64,000 bases of DNA, from contig NZ_CM001403.1 in assembly GCF_000166195.2 (NCBI RefSeq), forward strand, positions 310,001-374,000. The letters run 5' to 3'. Both the position numbers and the translations under genes were made by a program. Each line of letters starts with the position of its first letter. The stretch's first letter is position 1. The DNA comes from Mucilaginibacter paludis DSM 18603. Its GTDB lineage: Bacteria; Bacteroidota; Bacteroidia; Sphingobacteriales; Sphingobacteriaceae. This document shows, in pieces, positions 8,770 to 15,294 of this stretch. Below the pieces are notes generated by a model. The model searched no databases. It was not told the origin of the DNA and saw nothing but the letters and a program-made list of their open reading frames with translations.

Positions 8770-9835
8770 ATGAAACAAGGTACACAATTAGATTTTAGCG
8801 GACAAACTATTTTTGTTGGCATAGATGTCCACAAGAAGTCCTGGAAGGTCAGCCTTCGCAGCACCCATATGGAGCTAAAGACGTTTTCCCAGGAACCTTC
8901 ACCTAAGGCCTTAAGCGGGCATCTACAACAGAACTATCCTTCGGCCGATTACAGGCTCGTTTACGAAGCCGGTTTTTGCGGCTTTGGCTATCAGCGACAG
9001 TTTAGTGAGCTGGGGATGTCCTGCATCGTCGTAAATCCTGCCGATGTCCCGCTGACAGACAAGGAAAAGCAGCGCAAATCAGATACGGTCGATTGCCGGA
9101 AACTCAGTAAAACATTAAGTGAAGGAGCCCTGAAAGGTATCTTCGTGCCTGGCATCGAGCAACAGGATGACCGCGGTATTATCCGTGTTTACCAGCAAAT
9201 GATCAAAGATCAGACACGCTATAAGAACCGAATAAAAGGATGGCTCAACTTCCAGGATCAGTCAGTGGCGGTAGACACGGATAAATACTGGTCGAATCAC
9301 TATATCTGCCTGCTCAAGGCCCTTTGCTTACCTCCATCGGCCCGGATCAACCTGGATATTCTGCTACAGGGATACCAGCAGACACGTATCATGGTACTCA
9401 CAGCCACCAGGGAAGTCAGAGCCTTATCCCGGCAGCCACGTTATCAACAAATCATAAAACTGATCCGTACCATCCCCGGTATAGGCGAGATTACCGCCTT
9501 ATTATTGGTTACAGAGATCGGCGACATTGAACGCTTTGATTCCCTGGATGCCTTGTGTGGATATGTGGGGGCTGGTGCCGGATATGCATAGTTCCGGCGA
9601 TCAAAAAATCATATTGGGGCTCACTAAAAGAGCCCATCACCAATTACGGGAGAAGCTTATCGAGGCCTCTTGGATAGCTGTCAGGCTCGACCCGGCCATG
9701 ACGCTGGCTTTCAATAACCTTTGCAAAAGAATGAAAAAGAATAAGGCCATCATCAGGATAGCTAAAAAAATGCTCAACCGGATACGTTTCGTTATGAAGA
9801 ATCAAAAACCTTACGTAACTTCGGTTGTCAAATAA
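8770..9835 (+). pseudogene. IS110-family transposase, interrupted by a +1 frameshift
   Basis: The first frame (8770-9591) encodes the RuvC-like DEDD domain: Asp19 in VGIDVHKK, Glu66 in YEAG, Asp105 and Asp108 in SDTVDCRKL. It then enters the C-terminal Transposase_20 domain (RTIPGIGEITALLLVTEIG) and ends at YVGAGAGYA-stop. The next frame (to 9835) supplies the rest of that domain, with the expected GLVP...HSSGD segment and TKRAHHQLR. Removing one G from the run of five at 9567-9571 joins them as YVGLVPDMHSSGD, giving about 354 residues, normal for the family. The conserved C-terminal serine is therefore separated from the DEDD domain. It could be a real inactivating insertion or a base-call error in the G-run. 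Confidence 0.88.
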
Positions 9836-10090
9836 GTCCACAAGGACGAATGCCTGATAAAGCCGGTTTGGTTTTTTTATGAAATGGGCAAACCGAAGCG
9901 AGGGATCTGCGGCCCGAAAGGTGTCTGCTATACAAAAGGTTACGGTTGCCCTTTTATCCAAATAATTTGAACGCGATCCTGCAGCCTGCAAAGTGTCTGC
10001 TTATAGGAGGTTAGCTGGTCATTTATCAACGCATTAAAATAAAAATTCGTGAAGGTTTTTTTAGCCATTCAGTGAACAGGATAAATAAAA

Positions 10091-10114
10091 AGCCTCCTTT
10101 GACAGAGGCCTTTA
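10091..10114. terminator. Short hairpin with flanking A and T runs
   Basis: AAAAAGCCTC / GAGGCCTTTAT form a short stem at 10092-10096 and 10105-10109, with A-rich sequence before and T-rich after. It could act as a terminator on either strand. It lies between the IS110 remnant and dispersed repeat B. The remaining sequence of 9836-10859 is repeat or unrecognised spacer with no gene. Confidence 0.5.
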
Positions 10115-10279
10115 TCCGTGGTTCAGCAAATCATATTGCTGGCAGGTTGCTCCTCAGCAGCGCCTGTTTCCTCTTTTGATTTGCACTGGAAAGTTAAACA
10201 AACAGGGCCATGCTTTGACCAAAAACATTTAAGCAATACGTGTTATAACCCCTTTTTAAGCCCTTTTGCCTCGTTTACC

Positions 10280-10650
10280 TTGCATATTTCATCATAGGAG
10301 ATCCCTCCTCACGTCGGGATGACATGATGTAGAGAATTTAACATTGACAATCAATGACTTACATAGACGTCATTATAAGTAATGGACCCGGCCAACCGGA
10401 AAAAAACAGGGATGACGTTTGAACCTCGTGAATCTATTCGGCGCAAAGGGTAAAAGCGCGCAAAAGCCTGACTGCACGCCGGGCCGGGAGCTGGCCTCGC
10501 GGGCGGAAGGTTCGGGCAGTCTTGATTTTTTTGGTTACTTTTTGTATCAAGACAAAAAGTGACAAGCCCCTTCCCGCGGCGATTGAGCGGGACGATGCCG
10601 TCAGTTAAGAATACTGGTTATTAACGCACAAAAAACAGCATTGATAATCA
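10280..10650. repeat. Dispersed intergenic repeat, copy B
   Basis: A module GATCCCTCCTCACGTCGGGA-TGACATGATG (10300-10330) is followed by ACTTACATAGACGTCATTA, the GACCCGGCCAACCGG block and the GC-rich core. In place of copy A's extra block there is a tight hairpin, ACTTTTTGT-ATCAAG-ACAAAAAGT, at about 10536-10559. The ACTTACATAGACGTCATTA motif recurs at about 10652, so the unit is flanked by direct repeats roughly 297 bp apart. Confidence 0.75.
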
Positions 10651-10702
10651 ACTTACATAGACGTCATTATAAGTAGTTATTGGGTTATTTAGCTATTGGT
10701 TA

Positions 10703-10809
10703 TTTGCCTTTATTGGGAATAGTAAGATAGTTTGAGTTGTTGGTTCTTCGCCGGAATAGTAATCCACAAGCCCCCTGGCAAACCCAATAATCAGCCTGAA
10801 TAATGACCA
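10703..10809. repeat. ~110-bp direct repeat, copy 2 (partner at 8138-8250)
   Basis: Matches 8138-8250, beginning TTGCCTTTATTGGGAATAG and ending GAATAATGACC, with a short deletion. It lies just before the acetyltransferase gene. Confidence 0.75.
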
Positions 10810-10859
10810 TAACAAACTAACAATAACTCAATAACCAAATAACCCATTAACCAACAGCC

Positions 10860-11315
10860 ATGGTCATCATGAACGATGATTTCTTTATCAAAAAAGGATA
10901 CCTGATCTCGACAGATAATAACCTGCTCGATTTTGATGTGATTTTCAATTACCTGGACAAGGAGTCGTATTGGTCTAAGGGTATTCAATTGGATGTTTTG
11001 CGCAAGGCGATAGACAATGCCTTATGCTTCGGAGTTTATTACCAACAAAAACAAATAGGTTTTGCAAAAGTAGTTACAGATAAAGCGACTTTTGCTTATC
11101 TTGCTGATGTGTTTATTATAGAGCAATACAGGGGTTTGGGCCTATCTAAATGGCTGATACAAACCATTAAACAACATGAAGACCTGCAGGGCCTGCGCCG
11201 CTGGATGCTTGCCACGGCAGATGCTCACGGGCTCTATGCCCAATTTGGATTTACTCCTATAACCCGTGCCGAAAGGTGGATGGAGATTTTTTCACCTTAT
11301 ACGGTTAACAATTGA
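10860..11315 (+). CDS. GNAT-family N-acetyltransferase
   Basis: A 151-residue protein with a single GNAT fold: strand QQKQIGFAKVVTD, strand FAYLADVFIIEQ, the acetyl-CoA pyrophosphate loop YRGLGLSKWLI (R/Q-x-x-G-x-G/A type) at about residues 98-108, and the terminal YAQFGFTPI segment. It would transfer an acetyl group to a small molecule or protein amine; the substrate is unknown. Starts at 10860 (MVIMNDD) and 10869 are both possible. It is followed after 15 nt by the AlbA_2 gene, so the two are probably cotranscribed. Confidence 0.8.
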   Translation: MVIMNDDFFIKKGYLISTDNNLLDFDVIFNYLDKESYWSKGIQLDVLRKAIDNALCFGVYYQQKQIGFAKVVTDKATFAYLADVFIIEQYRGLGLSKWLIQTIKQHEDLQGLRRWMLATADAHGLYAQFGFTPITRAERWMEIFSPYTVNN

Positions 11316-11330
11316 ATACAGAGAGGCGCT

Positions 11331-11954
11331 ATGAATATCAGGAAGTTAATTTTAGATGGAGAAGGCGTATCTCTTGATTTTAAAAAGACGATTACCAGTT
11401 GCGAGAAAATTGCCCGCACCATGGTATCCTTCGCCAATAATAAAGGTGGCCGTTTATTGATAGGCGTGGCCGACGATGGTACCATTAGGGGTGTAAAATC
11501 TGAAGACGAAGAACGCTACATGATTACCCGGGCGGCGCACCTGTTTGCTAAACCGGCCCTCGAACCCATTTTTGAGGAAGTTTATTATGATGATAAACTG
11601 GTACTGGTGGTAGAAATTAAGGCCAGCGACGAAAAGCCACATTACGCCCTCGCCGAAGATGGCAAATGGTGGGTGTACATCCGCGTTAAAGATAAAAGCA
11701 TCCTGGCCAGCAAAATTGTAGTTGATGTGTTAAAGCGATCGTCAAAAAGCGATGGCGTGCTCATTGAATACTCCACCAAAGAGAAAGCCCTGCTGGAGTA
11801 CCTGGACGCCAACCCCAGAATCAATATAAAAGAATACAGCGAACTGCTGAAAATCAGCCGCCGTGGAGCTCAAAAAATCATCGTGAACCTGGCGCTGTCT
11901 GGGGTAATTAAAATACATACAACAGAGAAGGAAGAGTGGTATACGGCTTGCTGA
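11331..11954 (+). CDS. AlbA_2 (Schlafen-like) domain protein with C-terminal winged helix
   Basis: A 207-residue protein. Residues about 1-125 match the AlbA_2 domain found in many bacterial regulators and in Schlafen-related proteins: SLDFKKT, ARTMVSFANNKGGRLLIGVADDG, GVKSEDEE, VYIRVKDKS. Residues about 140-205 form a winged-helix-like segment (LLEYLDANPRINIKEYSELL, SRRGAQKIIVNLALSGVI). It probably binds nucleic acid and may be a transcription regulator. No membrane segment is seen. It sits directly downstream of the GNAT gene and upstream of a dispersed repeat. Confidence 0.78.
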   Translation: MNIRKLILDGEGVSLDFKKTITSCEKIARTMVSFANNKGGRLLIGVADDGTIRGVKSEDEERYMITRAAHLFAKPALEPIFEEVYYDDKLVLVVEIKASDEKPHYALAEDGKWWVYIRVKDKSILASKIVVDVLKRSSKSDGVLIEYSTKEKALLEYLDANPRINIKEYSELLKISRRGAQKIIVNLALSGVIKIHTTEKEEWYTAC

Positions 11955-11962
11955 GTAAGGAT

Positions 11963-12215
11963 ACGGGGCCCGAAAAAAACAGGGATGATGTTTGGGAACT
12001 TCGTGATCTACTCTGGTGCCAGGAAAAGTGCGTAGAGGCCTCACTGCGGGCCGGGTTGGGCCTCGCGGGTGGAGGGATCGGGCAGTCTTGATTTTATTCA
12101 CCTGTTGTTTGTTTTTTTAAGGTGTTCATGAGCTCCCTACGGTCGGGTTTGGTTAATTTGTATCAACACAAAACTGCGTTAGCAATCATTCACACCAAAA
12201 ACAAGCCCCCTCTAA
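11963..12215. repeat. Dispersed intergenic repeat, copy C
   Basis: A diverged copy of the family at 8253-8658 and 10368-10650: GGGATGATGTTTG, GGCCGGGTTGGGCCTCGCGG, GATCGGGCAGTCTTGA. Like copy A it carries the TTCACCTGTTGTTTG...ACACCAAAAA block, so copies A and C are more alike than either is to B. Confidence 0.75.
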
Positions 12216-12263
12216 ACAGCGTAAGCTCTCATGCACACCAAAAAAATACACACAGTGCATAAT

Positions 12264-12373
12264 CTCCCCCGGTAGGCTACCGTATACGCACATCTTTTAG
12301 GTAAAACCCCATCGGGGTTAAAGCTTTGTAGAATATTGGCGAAATGGATTTTGCGTGCCGGTAGGTACGCTAC
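12264..12373. repeat. Inverted partner of 14287-14403, left copy, with central hairpin
   Basis: The ~110-bp stretch runs from CTCCCCCGGTAGGCTACCG through CACATCTTTT to GGTAGGTACGCTAC. The reverse complement of 14287-14403 has the same order of motifs. The centre folds as AACCCC-ATCG-GGGGTT (12305-12320). The right copy has ACTCC-TAAC-GGAGT at the same place, so the hairpin is kept although its bases differ. Confidence 0.75.
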
Positions 12374-12582
12374 TTCTTCGCTTTTGTATAAGCGGAATTA
12401 AAAAAACGGAGCATCATACAGCGGATATGTGTAGTACCTACTACCTATATCATTAAGTTGAAAATTGATTGCTCACAAGGTGATGATCTATTCGCACCAA
12501 GCCGACAATACGCTAGCAAACAGAAGATTATAATAAATCTCTGCGCTTTATAATCGCTCGCATAGAACACACCCCTCCACCC

Positions 12583-12592
12583 CTCTCGAGAG
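12583..12592. repeat. Probable target-site duplication / inverted-repeat tip, left
   Basis: CTCTCGAGAG immediately outside the IS4-family left inverted repeat; identical to 14119-14128. Confidence 0.6.
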
Positions 12593-12658
12593 CATAGCCG
12601 TCAACTTTAGAAAAAAAAGGGATAAAATTTTTTTAGAGCAAGAATCGGAACTGCAAAA

Positions 12659-13918
12659 TTGCAGTCATTATTCGAGCGAATGAGTTCGGAACTATTTGAA
12701 CCAACGGTGTTAGATGGCCTGGCCCGTAAAACAGAGGCTATACAACGCAAACGAAAAGTGGGAGGCAAGGAACTATTGGATATGGCGTTATTTGATGGAG
12801 ATCAATCGTTTAACGGCATGAGTATGCAGTTAATGCGGAGGGATGGGCTTGATATTTCGAAGCAGGCATTGCATCAAAGACATCACAGCAATATGACAAA
12901 GTTTGTACAAGCCGTTTTTGAGCAATTAATAGCAGTTGAGTTACCGCAAGAGCAAACACAGGGCTTGGAGATCCGTATCAAAGATTCTACCCGTTTCGCG
13001 TTGCCGGAAGTTATTGCAGAGACATTCCCCGGAACAAAAGGAAGTGGGATGAAAGCGGGAGCATCTGTACAATTTGAATTTGAAATCAAAAGTGGTAAAA
13101 GCGATATCAAAGTAACTCCGGCCAACGCAAATGACCAGGGTGAGAGTCATCTGGACAAGGCATCAATTCAGCCGGGGGTATTATATATGAGAGATCTGGG
13201 TTACACTCACTTGAGTTATATGAACAATATTAACAAAGTCAAAGCTTTCTTTATTAATAAATTATGTCCGAAAACAACGATTTATCTATTAAAGGACGAC
13301 CAATACCAAAAGTTAGAGTTGTCGAAACTACAAGGCATAACCGGCGTATTTGATCAACAGGTATATATCGGAGCTGATAAGATGCCGGTAAGGATAATAA
13401 TAGAACCGGTAAGTGAAGAGCTCAAGGCAAGGCGGATAGCCAATACTGAAAAGTACAATAAAAAGAAAGGCAGTACCACCAGTAAGGGATTCAAAGAGCG
13501 GGCAGGGTTTAACTTTATTGTTACCAACCTGGTGAGCGAAAAATATAGCGCTGAATTGATCCAAAAGTTATATCACCTGCGATGGCAGATAGAATTGGTT
13601 TTTAAAGCATGGAAGTCGTTTTTAAAGATACACACGTTCCCCAAAGGAAGTTCGGATCGTATAACCAGTATATTATACAGTAAGTTGATCTGGGCAGTTT
13701 TGAGTTGGAAAATATGCATGGCTATCGGTAAGATAGGTCAAATTAGTGTTTTAAAGGTGCATCGACTAATCGCTTCTACGAAAGAAGAATTGCGAGCGCA
13801 GCTTTTAGGGATATGCTCAAAGTGGTTAGCTCTGTTGGAGAAATTAAACTTAAAGCACCTTTCAAAAGAGCACAGAAAACATAGGTTAAAAATAGAAGAA
13901 ATTGTAATAAGTATTTGA
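12659..13918 (+). CDS. IS4-family transposase
   Basis: A 419-residue DDE transposase. The catalytic triad can be placed as Asp109 (RIKDSTRF), Asp179 (YMRDLGY) and Glu312 in the IS4 signature Y-x2-R-x3-E-x6-K (YHLRWQIELVFKAWK, 305-319). The frame is uninterrupted and fills the element, so transposition activity is plausible. The upstream in-frame start at 12659 is TTG; the first ATG is at 12680 (MSSELFEP). The conserved-looking LQSLFER before that ATG is why the earlier start is given. A strong hairpin terminator follows at 13967. Confidence 0.9.
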   Translation: MQSLFERMSSELFEPTVLDGLARKTEAIQRKRKVGGKELLDMALFDGDQSFNGMSMQLMRRDGLDISKQALHQRHHSNMTKFVQAVFEQLIAVELPQEQTQGLEIRIKDSTRFALPEVIAETFPGTKGSGMKAGASVQFEFEIKSGKSDIKVTPANANDQGESHLDKASIQPGVLYMRDLGYTHLSYMNNINKVKAFFINKLCPKTTIYLLKDDQYQKLELSKLQGITGVFDQQVYIGADKMPVRIIIEPVSEELKARRIANTEKYNKKKGSTTSKGFKERAGFNFIVTNLVSEKYSAELIQKLYHLRWQIELVFKAWKSFLKIHTFPKGSSDRITSILYSKLIWAVLSWKICMAIGKIGQISVLKVHRLIASTKEELRAQLLGICSKWLALLEKLNLKHLSKEHRKHRLKIEEIVISI

Positions 13919-13966
13919 TTATTAGATATTTAAATACTATATTTAGATAGTTAAACAAAAATAAGA

Positions 13967-14000
13967 AAGGCGGGGTCATCTAAACCTCCCCGCCTTAAAA
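13967..14000 (+). terminator. Rho-independent terminator of the IS4-family transposase
   Basis: AAGGCGGGG (13967-13975) pairs with CCCCGCCTT (13988-13996), with a 12-nt loop and A-rich 3' sequence. The T-run is stronger when read on the minus strand, so it may mainly shield the element from outside transcription. A second perfect stem, GTTTGCCC-ATGC-GGGCAAAC, lies at 14031-14050. Confidence 0.65.
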
Positions 14001-14118
14001 AACGAAAAATATGAGAGTAAAAATACATAGGTTTGCCCATGCGGGCAAACCGCGCCTAAAAATTAAATAACTGAAAATCAACAATATATGAGTACAGCTA
14101 CTTAAATTGACGGCTATG

Positions 14119-14128
14119 CTCTCGAGAG
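14119..14128. repeat. Probable target-site duplication / inverted-repeat tip, right
   Basis: CTCTCGAGAG immediately outside the IS4-family right inverted repeat; identical to 12583-12592. Confidence 0.6.
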
Positions 14129-14191
14129 GGGAATCGCACGGGCTGCCACTTTTTTTCGTATTACATTGATAATGAGTAAATTTATTCAGAT

Positions 14192-14207
14192 CCCCTCTCG
14201 AGAGGGG
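14192..14207. repeat. Palindrome CCCCTCTCGAGAGGGG, unoccupied
   Basis: A perfect 16-bp palindrome 64 bp beyond the IS4-family element. It has the same core as the sequence flanking both ends of that element, so it looks like an unused target of the same kind. Confidence 0.7.
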
Positions 14208-14286
14208 GCGCGTTTGGCATTGCGGCTGCAGGGGGGTGTTCACCGTGCGACGAACTCTGCAACCTGCGTTAACTGCTTAAATAATG

Positions 14287-14403
14287 GTAGCGTACCTACC
14301 GCAATAAACGTTTTGTGATTGATCATTCTACCGGGCTTTTACTCCTAACGGAGTATTCTAATCGCATCCAAAAGATGTGGGTACACGGTAGCCGGTAGGG
14401 GAG
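14287..14403. repeat. Inverted partner of 12264-12373, right copy, with central hairpin
   Basis: Begins GTAGCGTACCTACCGC and ends AAAAGATGTGGGTACACGG-TAGCCGGTAGGGGAG; the reverse complement aligns with 12264-12373. The ACTCC-TAAC-GGAGT stem-loop is at 14341-14354. Confidence 0.75.
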
Positions 14404-14448
14404 ACTTTTTTTTAAGCCCTACCTACCGGGGAGGGTTGGGTGGGGCTT

Positions 14449-14560
14449 CTTCACGCGGCGACTGAGCGGGCCGATGATCTAAATTATGAATACTGATTAT
14501 TGGAGCAAACATAGCACATTGATAATCAGCGTATAACGCATACTTATCGCTTTTAGAAGA
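14449..14560. repeat. Dispersed intergenic repeat, copy D (3' part)
   Basis: Starts in TTCACGCGGCGACTGAGCGG and runs through AATACTGATTATTGGAGC to GCATACTTATCGC, then continues into GATCCCTCC...GACATGATG as at 10300. The GC-rich front half of the repeat is missing. It gives the reference order that shows where the IS110 segment split copies A and B. Confidence 0.7.
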
Positions 14561-14685
14561 TCCCTCCTACCGTCGGGATGACATGATGGAGAGAAATTTA
14601 TCATTGATAATCAGCAACTTAAATAGGCTTGACAAGCAACTTCGCGATACTTGTAAGTAAACCATTAGTTGGCAAGGCCCTATTT

Positions 14686-15279
14686 TCACTCCAACCCACT
14701 CACCCCACCCGATATCACAAACTTCATCATATCGCCGGCGCTTTTATCCATGTGCTTAACCTTATCGGCCGATACAATAACCACCTGGCCGGCAAACGAA
14801 TAGGAATAAGGGAAATACACGGCCACTTCGCCGGGGAGGCCGATGGAGCTTAAATCTTTCTGGGTTAAAAACCCAATCTTTTTTAAACCAAATTCGTTTA
14901 CTTCAACCAGTACCGGTTCGTTAAATTTCTTCTCGTCGCCCACAAAAGCTTCGGTAAGATCCTTGATCGACGAATATAAAAACTTGAACAGCGGTATCCG
15001 GTCAACCAGGCGGTTAAACCATAGCTTAATAGGCTCGGTAATAATATTGGTTACAATTACCCCGGCCAGCAAAATAATAACCAAAACCGACAGGATACCC
15101 AGCCCTGGAATATAGATAGGCTTTCCGGTTTTATCAACCCAAATGATACTACTGATATTGAGCGCGTTATCAATAGATGAAATAGCCCAAAAGATCAGAA
15201 AGAAAGCCGCGCCCAACGGCACAACAATCAATAATCCTTTTACAAAGTAATTTAGTATAGCTCTTGCTAATTTATTCAT
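14686..15279 (-). CDS. DUF502 family membrane protein
   Basis: A 197-residue protein of the DUF502 family. Two hydrophobic helices lie near the N-terminus (about 13-33, GLLIVVPLGAAFFLIFW, and 60-80, LGILSVLVIILLAGVIV). The family-typical core follows: DRIPLFKFLYSSIKDLTEAF, then LVEVNEFGLKKIGFLT and GEVAVYFPYSYSFAGQVV. It is an inner-membrane protein of unknown function. It lies 15 nt downstream of the murF-alr gene on the same strand and is likely cotranscribed with it. Confidence 0.88.
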   Translation of the reverse strand: MNKLARAILNYFVKGLLIVVPLGAAFFLIFWAISSIDNALNISSIIWVDKTGKPIYIPGLGILSVLVIILLAGVIVTNIITEPIKLWFNRLVDRIPLFKFLYSSIKDLTEAFVGDEKKFNEPVLVEVNEFGLKKIGFLTQKDLSSIGLPGEVAVYFPYSYSFAGQVVIVSADKVKHMDKSAGDMMKFVISGGVSGLE

Positions 15280-15294
15280 TTGGGGGATCCTCTC

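Larger units (their letters stand above)
8659..10279 (+). mobile_element. IS110-family insertion element, boundaries approximate
   Basis: Homology to the dispersed repeat stops at about 8658 (GCATACTTATCGC) and resumes at about 10280 (GCATATTTCATCAT, then GATCCCTCCT as in copy D near 14558). The segment between carries the IS110-type transposase and non-coding flanks of about 110 nt upstream and 440 nt downstream. IS110 elements lack clear terminal inverted repeats, so ends cannot be fixed by eye. Known IS110/IS1111 elements encode a bridge RNA in one non-coding end; which end applies here is not visible. Confidence 0.55.
12593..14118 (+). mobile_element. IS4-family insertion sequence with terminal inverted repeats
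   Basis: The left end (CATAGCCGTCAACTTTA, 12593 on) and the right end (TAAATTGACGGCTATG, to 14118) are inverted copies. Each is flanked on the outside by the same 10 bp, CTCTCGAGAG (12583-12592 and 14119-14128). Because those 10 bp are palindromic they could be either target duplications or the tips of ~30-bp inverted repeats. Taking them as duplications gives a 1.53-kb element and an ancestral site CCCCTCTCGAGAGGGG. An IS4-type duplication of about 9-12 bp is normal for the family. Confidence 0.8.
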
